Notes under the pieces: model-generated
What the model saw: only the letters and a program-made list of their open reading frames with translations
Told to the model about the DNA's origin: nothing
The model's database searches: none
DNA from: Actinomycetes bacterium
GTDB lineage: Bacteria > Actinomycetota > Thermoleophilia > Solirubrobacterales > JACPNS01
Direction of reading: 5' to 3'
NCBI GenBank assembly: GCA_023404495.1
Contig: JAEYBE010000017.1
Span: forward strand, 1 to 15,611
DNA length: 15,611 nucleotides
Position numbers and translations under genes: made by a program
Shown: in pieces, positions 6,846-14,207 of the stretch
Layout: each line of letters starts with the position of its first letter
Numbering within the stretch: position 1 is the stretch's first letter

Positions 6846-7460
6846 ATGCCGCTAAGCACGCACATACTCGGACACAAACGAAAGCGATCCTCACTGGATC
6901 TTCTCATCGTTGGTGTCGTACTCGCAGCCGTTGCGCTGCTTGCCCTCTCGATTCGCGCCTCGGTGGCCACCGCCGACACCGCAATCCCAGCCAACAGTGG
7001 CGGAGCGGGCTTCCAGGCCACTCCGGCCACCACTCCCGGCCTCCGCGCCAAGATTTCTTCGGACGGTCGCACCGCACTCGCTCCCGATGACGCCCCCCAG
7101 GCCGTCAAGGACGCGATCGCCGCGGCCAACCGCATCACCCGCAAGCCCTACATCTACGGCGGTGGACACGCCACGTTCAAGAAGATCGCCAAGGGCTATG
7201 ACTGCTCGAGTACGGTCAGCTTCGCTCTTGGAAACGCCGGTCTCCTCAAGGGCACCCCGCTCAACTCGTCGGGCTTCATGAATTGGGGCAAGGCCGGCAA
7301 GGGCAGCTGGATCACGGTGTACACGAACCCGGGTCACGCGTACGTGATCATTGCGGGTCTTCGTCTGGACACCTCCGGCCCCGGCGAGCGTGGTCCGCGC
7401 TGGCGCAAGGCCAAGCGTTCGAGTTCCGGCTTCAAGGCCCGTCACCCGCAGGGCTTCTAG
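6846..7460 (+). CDS. NlpC/P60-like peptidoglycan hydrolase, membrane-anchored or secreted
   Basis: The 204-residue protein starts with a basic stretch (HKRKRSS) and one hydrophobic helix at about residues 18-40, which is either a signal peptide or an N-terminal anchor; the rest would be outside the membrane. A low-complexity linker (about 41-80) leads to a cysteine-peptidase-like domain. PYIYGGGH (101-108) precedes the probable catalytic C120 in GYDCSSTVSFALG, and the probable catalytic His is H164 in NPGHAYVIIAGLRLDTS. This matches the C40 family that cuts peptide stems of peptidoglycan. The conserved GPRWRKAKRSSSGFKARHP tail is common in relatives in this bacterial group. The c-di-AMP riboswitch upstream supports a role in cell-wall remodelling. 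The exact bond cut is unknown. Confidence 0.85.
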   Translation: MPLSTHILGHKRKRSSLDLLIVGVVLAAVALLALSIRASVATADTAIPANSGGAGFQATPATTPGLRAKISSDGRTALAPDDAPQAVKDAIAAANRITRKPYIYGGGHATFKKIAKGYDCSSTVSFALGNAGLLKGTPLNSSGFMNWGKAGKGSWITVYTNPGHAYVIIAGLRLDTSGPGERGPRWRKAKRSSSGFKARHPQGF

Positions 7461-7481
7461 GCCTCGCGCTCAGCTTGAAAG

Positions 7482-7511
7482 AAAAGGCCCGCTCCGTGCG
7501 GGCCTTTTTTT
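7482..7511. terminator. Strong rho-independent terminator, probably bidirectional
   Basis: GGCCCGC (7486-7492) pairs with GCGGGCC (7498-7504) around a 5-nt loop. Seven T residues follow, and AAAA precedes the stem, so the minus strand also has a T-run. It ends the NlpC/P60-like transcript and, on the other strand, the DUF305 gene. Confidence 0.92.
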
Positions 7512-7538
7512 GTGCGGTCAGTCGGAGCCGGTCGACCC

Positions 7539-8150
7539 CTACATGCCGTCGTGATTCATCGAGTGACCGTCCATCATGCCCGAGTCTGAGCTGGGCGCGC
7601 TGGTCTTGTACCAATCGCGAAGCCAGCCTTGCATTTCGGCGATCTCCTTCTTCTGAGCTGAAATGATTCCGCGCGCCAGCGTGGCGACCTCTTGGTCCTT
7701 GCCGTTCTTGAGGACGCCTTCAGACATCTCCACGGCCATCTGATGATGGGGAACCATCGCCAACATAAACGCCTTGTCGAAGTCATCGGCCGCGCGGACC
7801 TCTTCCACGTCGTCCTGCATCATCTGCATGTCGTCGGCGCTCATCGCCATCGCACTGCTTTTGGGTAGCTGCTTCTGAAGTGACTTCATCTGCGCGATCT
7901 CGGCGTTCTGGGACTCGATGATCGCGTCCGCCAGTTCCTTGATTTCCGGACGCGTGGCGCGCTTCTGAGCGTCCTCTGCCATCTCGACCGCGGCCTCGTG
8001 GTGCGGGATCATCCCGTTGACGAACATGCTGTCGGCAGGACCCGTTCCGGAGTTGCCTTGATCCTGATCGTCGCCACATCCAGCGAGCGCCAGGCTCACG
8101 ATGATCAGCAGAGCTGCTCCTAGGTTGATTGTGCGCTTTCCAATTCTCAT
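7539..8150 (-). CDS. DUF305 family lipoprotein, probable metal (copper) binding
   Basis: The 203-residue protein has a lipoprotein signal peptide: basic start MRIGKR, hydrophobic core, and lipobox LAGC with the lipidated cysteine at residue 25, so it should be anchored on the outer face of the membrane. The mature part holds two copies of the DUF305 motif, MIPHHEAAVEMAE (47-59) and MVPHHQMAVEMSE (132-144), each at the start of a helical half; the family has a ferritin-like helical fold. The linker and C-terminus are rich in Met and His (MAMSADDMQMM; GMMDGHSMNHDGM), as in copper-handling proteins. Copper binding is inferred, not shown. The start at 8150 was chosen because it begins the signal peptide; the frame is open up to 8372 without family likeness. 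It ends at a bidirectional terminator. Confidence 0.9.
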   Translation of the reverse strand: MRIGKRTINLGAALLIIVSLALAGCGDDQDQGNSGTGPADSMFVNGMIPHHEAAVEMAEDAQKRATRPEIKELADAIIESQNAEIAQMKSLQKQLPKSSAMAMSADDMQMMQDDVEEVRAADDFDKAFMLAMVPHHQMAVEMSEGVLKNGKDQEVATLARGIISAQKKEIAEMQGWLRDWYKTSAPSSDSGMMDGHSMNHDGM

Positions 8151-8289
8151 CCAGTGCCCGCCCCTTGTCGGTTCAGTGTGGCTCGGTGGTGCCAGCCCAC
8201 CCCTTGCGAAATGATCGCATCGGGGATTCTGCGCCGCTCCGATTGAGAGTGCGCAAAGTGCGGATTTCTGACTGGCCGGCGACGATTGG

Positions 8290-8307
8290 CGGCGATTTTC
8301 ATCGCCG
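8290..8307. promoter_or_regulatory. Inverted repeat upstream of dnaE
   Basis: CGGCGAT (8290-8296) and ATCGCCG (8301-8307) form a perfect 7-bp inverted repeat with a 4-nt centre (TTTC). It covers the expected -35 region of the dnaE promoter. It could be a repressor site; it does not look like the GAAC-N4-GTTC LexA box. Confidence 0.35.
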
Positions 8308-8317
8308 ATGTGCGACC

Positions 8318-8323
8318 TAGAAT
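8318..8323 (+). promoter_or_regulatory. -10 element of dnaE (leaderless)
   Basis: TAGAAT ends exactly 7 nt before the dnaE ATG at 8331, so the first transcribed base should be the A of the ATG or very close. There is no Shine-Dalgarno. The -35 is weak and overlaps the inverted repeat at 8290-8307. Confidence 0.6.
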
Positions 8324-8330
8324 CGTTCCG

Positions 8331-11300
8331 ATGCCCGGTCCGGTCAAGACAGCAGCCCACCTTCACGTCCACTCGGAGTACTCACTGCTCGACGGCGCCG
8401 CGCACATCAAGGACCTCGCCAAGCGTGCCGCCGAGTTCGGGCAGCCGGCGCTCGGGCTGACCGACCACGGCGTCATGAACGGCTCGGTCGAGCTGTATGA
8501 GGCCTGCAAAAAGGAAGGCATCAAGCCGATCTTCGGTTGCGAGGTCTACTACGTCGACGATCACCGCCGTAAGGAGTCCGGCAAGGTCGAGCGCAACCAC
8601 CTCACTCTTCTGGCTGAGACCCCGACGGGTTTCCGCAATCTCACCAAGCTCTGCTCGGCGGGTTTTCTCGAAGGCTTCCACCGCGGCAAGGCAAACGTCG
8701 ACATGGAGCTGCTCCAGCGCTACAACGAGGGCGTGATCGCCCTTACCGGTTGTCTGGCCTCACGTTTCGTGCGGCGAATCACTGACAACGACCTCGCCGG
8801 GGCCCGCGAGCACGCTGGGCAGCTGATCGAGGTCTTTGGCCCCGAGGACGTCTACTTCGAGGTCCAGGAAAACAAGATCGAGGACCAGAACCGCGCCAAC
8901 CCCCAGATCGCCAAGATCGCCAAGGAATTCGGCCGCCCGCTGGTTGGGACGGCCGATGTCCATTACCTGCGCCGCGAGGACTACAACACCCATCAGGCGC
9001 TGCTCTGCGTCCAGACCAAGAGCACGATCGCTGAGCCGAAGATGACCTTCGACACGAACGAGTTCTACCTCAAGAACAACGAGGAGATGACCGCCGAGTA
9101 CGCCGAGGCCTGGCCGGGCGCGCTCGAGTCGACCGTCGAGATCGCCGAGCGGGTCAACGTCGACATCGAGCTCGGCGGCCGTCTGATCCCGAGCTACAAA
9201 ACCCCGAACGGCGAGAGCGACGGCGAATACCTGCGCGCGCTCGTGCTCGAGGGTCTCGCGGCCCGCTATGGCGATCCGATCCCGGCCGCTGCGATGGAGC
9301 GCGCCGAGATGGAGCTCTCGGTGATCGACTCGATGGGCTTCAATAGCTACTTCCTGATCGTCTGGGACTTCGTCAAGTACGCCAAGGACAACGGCATCGC
9401 CGTCGGTCCCGGCCGTGGAAGTGCCGCGGGCAGCATCATCGCCTACACACTGAACATCACCGACGTCGACCCGATCGCGTACGACCTGCTGTTTGAGCGC
9501 TTCTTGAACGCCGAGCGCGTCTCGATGCCGGATATCGACATCGACTTCTCGGTGCACGGCCGAGAGAAGGTCATTCGCTACGTCTCCGACAAGTACGGCA
9601 AGGAGTCGGTCGCGCGCATCATCACCTTTGGCCGCATGTTCCCGCGCGCCGCCGTGCGTGACGCCGCGCGCGTGCTGGGCTACGACTACGGCACCGGCGA
9701 CCGGCTCTCGAAGATGATCCCCGATCCCGATCAGGGACGCTCGCCGAGTTTTGACGACTGCCTCAAGAAGGGGCAGCCGCTGGCGGAGGTCTATGAGAAC
9801 GACCCGACGTCAAAGGAGATCGTCGATCTCGCACGCGGATTTGAGAACACCGTGCGCGCCAGCTCGATTCACGCGGCGGCAGTGGTGATCGCAGACCGGC
9901 CGCTGACCGACATCGTCCCGCTGCAGCTCGCCGAGGACCGCTCGGCGCCTGGCGACGAGAAGAACTACCGCGTGATCACGCAGTACTCGATGGGGCCGGT
10001 CGAGGCGCTCGGCCTTTTGAAGATGGACTTCCTGGGTCTGCGCAACCTCGACGTGATCGAAGAGGCGCTGGACATCATCGAGCGCGCCGGCAATCCGCGA
10101 CCGGACATGACCAACCTGCCGCTCGACGACGCCAAGACCTTCCGCATGCTCGCGGCCGGCGACTCGATCGGTGTCTTCCAGTTTGAGTCCGAAGGCATGC
10201 GCGAGGCGCTCAAGAAGGTCCGCCCGACCGAGTTCGAGGACTTGATCGCGCTGGTCGCGCTCTACCGCCCGGGCGCGATGAGCCACATCCCCGCTTACGC
10301 GCGCGGTAAGCGCAATCCGGAGGGCGTGAAGTTCCCCGATGAGCGCCTGCGCGCGATCACGGAGACTTCTTACGGCGTGGTGCTCTACCAAGAGCAGAAC
10401 ATGCAGGTCGCCAAGCAGATCGCCGGTTTCTCCGGTCCGCGCGCAGACGACCTGCGCAAAGCGATCGGCAAGAAGGACCGCGAGAAGATGGCGGGCCTCA
10501 AGGACGAGTTCTTCGAGGGGTGCCGCGCCTCGGGCACGGCCGAAAACGTGATTGAAGCGCTCTGGAAGATGAACGAGGACGCGGCCGATTACTCGTTTAA
10601 CAAGTCGCACGCCGCCTGTTACGGACTGATCGCCTACCGCACGGCCTACCTGAAGGCCAACTATCCGGCCGAGTACATGGCCGCCGTGATCTCCTCGGTG
10701 ATGAGCACCAAGGACAAGGTTCCGTTCTTTGTCGTGCAGTGCGAGGCGATGGGCATCAAGGTGTTGCCGCCTGACGTCAACGAGTCCGGCCACCGCTTCA
10801 ATGTCGTCGAGGGCAACATTCGCTTCGGTCTTGAGGCCGTGAAGGGCGTCGGCGGCGCGGCGGTGGACGCGATCATCGCCGCTCGCGAGAAGGACGGGCC
10901 GTTTGGGTCGCTGTGGGACTTCTGTGAGCGTGTCGACAACCGCGCGGTCAACAAGAAGGCGATCGAGTCGCTGATCAAGTGTGGTGCGTTTTCTTCCACG
11001 GGCGCATCGCGCAAGGGCATGATGTCGGTGCTCGAGACAGCCCAGGCGGCCGGCTCCAAACAGCAGGCCGACGAGCGGCTGGGGCAGGGGTCGATCTTCG
11101 ACATGGCCGACTCGGCCGTGGCTACGCAGCACGAGGTAGTGCGCCCGCCAATCCCGGAGGGTGAGTGGGAGCAGCCGGAGATGCTCGCCGCTGAGAAGGA
11201 GACGCTGGGGCTGTTCTTGTCGAACCACCCCTTGAAGCCGGTTGCCGGCGCGCTGCGCGCCCGCGTGGACGCGTCGATCGCAGATCTTGAGAACAAGCGC

Positions 11301-11852
11301 GACGGTGACTGGCTCTCGGTCGGCGGCATGATCGTCGAATCGAAGACGATCCGCACCAAGAACGGCTCCCAGATGATGTTCGCGCGGATCGACGACCTGA
11401 CCGCGCAGGTCGAGATCATCGTCTTCGCCAAGGCGCTGGAAGCGGTTCGCGAACACCTGCACAACGACGCGATCGTCACCGTGCGCGGCCGGATCGACCA
11501 CAAGGACGGCGAGGTCAAGCTCGTCGCCCAGGAGGTCACGCCGTTTGAGCCGACCGACGAGGAGCTCGCCGCCTCGGCCGGCAGTCCCTTTTCGAGCGAG
11601 CCGGTGCGAGTTGTGATCGACGCCGACACCGCCGAGCACCCGTCGGTCGCAAGCTTCGTCCAGGAGATCTCAGGCGTGGTCGACCTGCACAGGGGTCCGC
11701 TGCCGCTCGAGATCGTTATTCGCAACGGCGACGACGAAGTGGCGCTCGAATGCGGCGACAAACACAAAGTCACGCGCAGCAGTGCGCTGGTCGCCGAGCT
11801 TGAAGAAATCGAAGGCGTCCAAGTAGCCGGTACGCCTCAGCCTTCCGCCTGA
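8331..11852 (+). CDS. dnaE: DNA polymerase III alpha subunit (replicative polymerase)
   Basis: The 1173-residue protein has the normal DnaE layout. The N-terminal PHP domain has HLHVHSEYSLLDGA (from residue 10), TDHGVMNG and ADVHYLRREDY, with its metal-binding His residues present, so PHP-type proofreading is possible. The family C polymerase core has GPGRGSAAGS and the catalytic aspartates D401 and D403 in PDIDIDF, with the third at D566 in KMDFLGLR. A probable sliding-clamp motif is QGSIF (919-923). An OB-fold of the tRNA_anti type follows from about residue 991. The ATG at 8331 is preferred over an in-frame ATG at 8286, because a -10 hexamer lies 7 nt upstream and HLHVHS then sits at the usual place. 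It converges on nfo with a 12-nt gap. Confidence 0.97.
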   Translation: MPGPVKTAAHLHVHSEYSLLDGAAHIKDLAKRAAEFGQPALGLTDHGVMNGSVELYEACKKEGIKPIFGCEVYYVDDHRRKESGKVERNHLTLLAETPTGFRNLTKLCSAGFLEGFHRGKANVDMELLQRYNEGVIALTGCLASRFVRRITDNDLAGAREHAGQLIEVFGPEDVYFEVQENKIEDQNRANPQIAKIAKEFGRPLVGTADVHYLRREDYNTHQALLCVQTKSTIAEPKMTFDTNEFYLKNNEEMTAEYAEAWPGALESTVEIAERVNVDIELGGRLIPSYKTPNGESDGEYLRALVLEGLAARYGDPIPAAAMERAEMELSVIDSMGFNSYFLIVWDFVKYAKDNGIAVGPGRGSAAGSIIAYTLNITDVDPIAYDLLFERFLNAERVSMPDIDIDFSVHGREKVIRYVSDKYGKESVARIITFGRMFPRAAVRDAARVLGYDYGTGDRLSKMIPDPDQGRSPSFDDCLKKGQPLAEVYENDPTSKEIVDLARGFENTVRASSIHAAAVVIADRPLTDIVPLQLAEDRSAPGDEKNYRVITQYSMGPVEALGLLKMDFLGLRNLDVIEEALDIIERAGNPRPDMTNLPLDDAKTFRMLAAGDSIGVFQFESEGMREALKKVRPTEFEDLIALVALYRPGAMSHIPAYARGKRNPEGVKFPDERLRAITETSYGVVLYQEQNMQVAKQIAGFSGPRADDLRKAIGKKDREKMAGLKDEFFEGCRASGTAENVIEALWKMNEDAADYSFNKSHAACYGLIAYRTAYLKANYPAEYMAAVISSVMSTKDKVPFFVVQCEAMGIKVLPPDVNESGHRFNVVEGNIRFGLEAVKGVGGAAVDAIIAAREKDGPFGSLWDFCERVDNRAVNKKAIESLIKCGAFSSTGASRKGMMSVLETAQAAGSKQQADERLGQGSIFDMADSAVATQHEVVRPPIPEGEWEQPEMLAAEKETLGLFLSNHPLKPVAGALRARVDASIADLENKRDGDWLSVGGMIVESKTIRTKNGSQMMFARIDDLTAQVEIIVFAKALEAVREHLHNDAIVTVRGRIDHKDGEVKLVAQEVTPFEPTDEELAASAGSPFSSEPVRVVIDADTAEHPSVASFVQEISGVVDLHRGPLPLEIVIRNGDDEVALECGDKHKVTRSSALVAELEEIEGVQVAGTPQPSA

Positions 11853-11864
11853 GCGAGCCTGCCG

Positions 11865-12725
11865 TTACGAGCGCGCTTTGATTCCCTTTTCCCTGAGCGC
11901 GAAGGCCTTCTGGACGTCCACGGCGGACGGGCCCTCCTTGCCTTCGCCCGGGACTTCCAATAGCGCCGGAACGTCCTGAAGGCGCGGCTCCGAGAGGAAG
12001 GCGGCAATCCCGTCTTCGCCGATGAAACCGTCGCCGAGGTTTGCGTGGCGGTCGCGGTGGGATCCGTATTCGTCTCGTGAGTCGTTGAGGTGGAGGGCGC
12101 CGACCTTGTCGAGGCCCACGATGCGGTCGAGCTCATCGAAGGTTTCGGTGACTGCTTCGGTCGAGCGGACGTCGTATCCGGCTGCGTGCGAGTGACACGA
12201 GTCGATGCAGATGCCCACACGTGGGTCTCCGCCGAGGCCTTCAACAAGGTCTGACAAGTGCTCAAACTTCGATCCGACCGCGTTCTTGCCTGCGGCGTTC
12301 TCGAGCAGCAGTTTGCAGCTCTCGCTCTCCGCCAGCGCCGCCTTACAGGTCTTGATGATGTTCTTGACCGTCGGTTCGTACTCCTGACCCTTCATCACCG
12401 GACCGGGGTGGAGTACTACGCCATCGGCGCCGATTCCGTCGCCGACGCGCAGGCCGTGGGTCAGCGCCGCCAGCGACTTTTCGTGCATCTCGTCGTCGAA
12501 CGTGCCCGGGTTGATGAGGTAAATCGCGTGGATCACGACTGAATCGATCGTGGACTCGTCCATCGCGGACCGAAAAGCCGCGAAGTCGTCCTCGGTGTAC
12601 TTCGTGGGCCGCCACATCCGCGGACTCTGGTTGAAGATCTGGATCGCGGTCGACTCGGTTTGAAGGCCGCGCTCGACGGCCTTGGGCAGCCCGCCGGAAG
12701 TGGATACATGTGCGCCGATCAGCAT
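11865..12725 (-). CDS. nfo: Endonuclease IV (AP endonuclease)
   Basis: This cytosolic base-excision-repair enzyme cuts DNA 5' of abasic sites using three zinc ions. The 286-residue protein has the full AP2Ec TIM-barrel set of metal ligands: H66, H106 (VLHPG), E142 (LLENAAG), D175 and H178 (GICIDSCHSHAAGYD), H212 (HLNDS), D225 and H227 (HRDRHANLGDG) and E257 (LLEVPG). The start at 12725 gives MLIGAHVSTSGGL, the normal N-terminus; the frame is open up to 13022 but that part is antisense to gltX. A -10 hexamer is 7 nt before the ATG and there is no Shine-Dalgarno. It is divergent from gltX with 65 bp between the starts. Confidence 0.96.
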   Translation of the reverse strand: MLIGAHVSTSGGLPKAVERGLQTESTAIQIFNQSPRMWRPTKYTEDDFAAFRSAMDESTIDSVVIHAIYLINPGTFDDEMHEKSLAALTHGLRVGDGIGADGVVLHPGPVMKGQEYEPTVKNIIKTCKAALAESESCKLLLENAAGKNAVGSKFEHLSDLVEGLGGDPRVGICIDSCHSHAAGYDVRSTEAVTETFDELDRIVGLDKVGALHLNDSRDEYGSHRDRHANLGDGFIGEDGIAAFLSEPRLQDVPALLEVPGEGKEGPSAVDVQKAFALREKGIKARS

Positions 12726-12732
12726 GGGCGGC

Positions 12733-12738
12733 AGAGTA
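12733..12738 (-). promoter_or_regulatory. -10 element of nfo (leaderless)
   Basis: On the minus strand TACTCT ends 7 nt before the nfo ATG (12725), placing the transcription start on the ATG. No Shine-Dalgarno is present. Confidence 0.5.
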
Positions 12739-12775
12739 TTCGATGGGTCAGGGTGAAGCAGCAGGGCCGGCGCAA

Positions 12776-12781
12776 TAGGAT
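12776..12781 (+). promoter_or_regulatory. -10 element of gltX (leaderless or nearly so)
   Basis: TAGGAT ends 9 nt before the gltX ATG at 12791, leaving at most 2-3 nt of leader. There is no Shine-Dalgarno. GTGAAG at 12753-12758 is a weak -35 at 17-bp spacing. Confidence 0.55.
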
Positions 12782-12790
12782 CACCGCCCG

Positions 12791-14056
12791 ATGAGCGACC
12801 AGAATCTCGTAGACCGCTTCGCGCCTTCTCCCACCGGCCAGCTGCACATCGGCGGTGCCCGGACGGCCCTCTACAACTGGCTGCTCGCGCGCGGGGCGGG
12901 GGGCAAGATGATCCTCCGCATCGAGGACACCGACCGCGAGCGCAGCACCAAAGAGAACGTCGATCAGATTCTCGACGCGCTCGACTGGCTCGAGATCGAC
13001 TGGGATGAGGGGCCGATCTCACAGGCAGGCAACGAACGGCGCCACCGTGAGGCGATCGAGCAACTCAAGTCCAGTGGCCACGCCTATGAGTTCGAAGGCG
13101 CGACCCGCTTGAAGGTTCCAGACGAGGGCCAGACGGTCGTGGTGGACGCGATCCGCGGCGACGTCACCTTTCAGCACGAGAACATCGACGACTTCACGAT
13201 CGCGCGTTCAGACGGATCACCGCTGTACAACCTTGCCGTCGCGATCGACGATCTCGACGCCGGCGTCACCCACGTGGTGCGCGGGGAGGACCACCTCTCA
13301 AACACACCGCGCCAGGTGATGATCCTGACCGCCCTGGGTCACACGCCGCCTGTCTACGCGCACCTGCCGCTGCTCCACGGACCTGATGGCAAGAAGCTCT
13401 CCAAGCGGCACGGCGCCGCGAGCGTCCAGGAACTGCGCGAAGCCGGGTACATCCCCGAAGCCGTGCGCAACTACCTCGCGCTCCTGGGCTGGGGCTACGA
13501 CGACAAGCAGACCTTCTTCTCCACGGACGAGCTGCAGAAACTCTTCAGCCTCGATCGCGTCTCAAAGTCCGCCGCGGTGTTTGATGAGCAGAAGCTCCGC
13601 TGGATGAACGGCAGCTACCTGCGAGAGCTTCCGCCGGAGGAGTTGGTGGCGCGACTGGAATCGTTCACGGGCCGCAGCGGCCTGGCAGACGCCGTCGAGC
13701 TCTGCCGCGAGAAGATCCAGACGCTCGCCGACTTCTGGCCGATGGCCGGATTCTTCTTCGACGGGCCGATCGAGGACGAGAAGGCCAGGCGGAAGTTCCT
13801 GGGCGACGAGGGCAAGCAGAATCTCGCCGTCGCGCGCGACGCGTTGGCGGCCACGGAGCCGTTCGGGCGCGAGGAAATCGAGGTCGCCCTGCGCTCAGTA
13901 TTGGACGAATCCGAGCTAAAACCCAACAAGCTCTTCCAGCCGATCAGAGTTGCGATCAGCGGAACGACGATCTCGCCCGGCATCTTCGAGTCGCTCGAGC
14001 TGCTCGGCAAGGACGAATCGCTTAGGCGTATTGACGAGGCGCTCAAAACGGTTTAG
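12791..14056 (+). CDS. gltX: Glutamate-tRNA ligase, compact form
   Basis: GltX charges tRNA-Glu (and, where GlnRS is missing, also tRNA-Gln) with glutamate in the cytosol. Class I signatures are HIGGARTAL (19-27, the HIGH motif) and KLSKRHG (202-208, the KMSKS motif); VRGEDHLSNTPRQ (163-175) and the all-helical anticodon-binding part are present, so it is not the short tRNA-modifying GluQ-RS. At 421 residues it is short for the family (about 465-490). The missing part is clear: AYEF at 98-101 leads almost straight to TRLKVPDEG (105-113). The usual segment between them, with the Cys-rich or YDGRCR-like element, about 40 residues, is absent. The frame is unbroken, so this is a lineage variant, not damage. 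Confidence 0.93.
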   Translation: MSDQNLVDRFAPSPTGQLHIGGARTALYNWLLARGAGGKMILRIEDTDRERSTKENVDQILDALDWLEIDWDEGPISQAGNERRHREAIEQLKSSGHAYEFEGATRLKVPDEGQTVVVDAIRGDVTFQHENIDDFTIARSDGSPLYNLAVAIDDLDAGVTHVVRGEDHLSNTPRQVMILTALGHTPPVYAHLPLLHGPDGKKLSKRHGAASVQELREAGYIPEAVRNYLALLGWGYDDKQTFFSTDELQKLFSLDRVSKSAAVFDEQKLRWMNGSYLRELPPEELVARLESFTGRSGLADAVELCREKIQTLADFWPMAGFFFDGPIEDEKARRKFLGDEGKQNLAVARDALAATEPFGREEIEVALRSVLDESELKPNKLFQPIRVAISGTTISPGIFESLELLGKDESLRRIDEALKTV

Positions 14057-14063
14057 GCCGCCC

Positions 14064-14197
14064 GTCCAGCAATATGGGGCCTGGACCCTAGGGCTTCACC
14101 CGGACTAAACAAATCGTCGATGGTGCCGATACCTCTTCTGGTTCCCCAGGGAGCCAACCCCTACCAACGCTTAAGGCACGGACGTCAAGAGCTGGAG
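14064..14197 (+). ncRNA. Candidate structured leader of the HDOD-LuxR gene
   Basis: The 151-nt gap between gltX and the next ATG holds several complementary segments. Hairpin A: GTCCAG (14064-14069) with CTGGAC (14081-14086). Hairpin B, weak: GGTG (14122-14125) with TACC (14130-14133). Hairpin C: TGGTTCC (14139-14145) with GGAGCCA (14150-14156), 7 bp with one G-U pair and a CCAG loop. Competing with hairpin A, TCCAGC (14065-14070) can pair with GCTGGA (14191-14196), which covers most of the Shine-Dalgarno GGAG (14194-14197). This closing stem with a sequestered ribosome binding site is riboswitch-like. I recognise no known class; it lacks the GGGACGCAAAG core of c-di-GMP-I. Function and ligand are unknown, and pairing was found by eye only. 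Confidence 0.45.
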
Positions 14198-14207
14198 TAA
14201 AGAACAA

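Noticed and set aside
8151..8372. Upstream extension of the DUF305 frame by 74 codons
   Set aside because: The signal peptide begins at 8150; the extension would overlap dnaE and its promoter.
9810..11639. A 609-codon open frame on the minus strand inside dnaE (and a shorter one at 10661-11773)
   Set aside because: It is antisense to a complete dnaE, has biased Arg/Val/Leu/Asp-rich composition and no recognisable domain; long antisense frames are usual in GC-rich DNA.
11836..11853. CTCAG/CTGAG hairpin at the end of dnaE as a terminator
   Set aside because: Only 5 bp, overlaps the stop codon, and has no T-run on either strand.
12726..13022. Upstream extension of the nfo frame by 99 codons
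   Set aside because: It is antisense to gltX and lacks family likeness; MLIGAHVSTSGG is the normal N-terminus.
14086..14093. CCCTAGGG palindrome after gltX
   Set aside because: Eight bases only; most likely chance, and it does not extend.
14091..14133. Resemblance of the HDOD leader to a c-di-GMP-I riboswitch (CCGGACTAAAC, then GGTGCCGAT)
   Set aside because: The words are similar, but the GGGACGCAAAG core and GAAA-capped stem are missing and the spacing does not fit.
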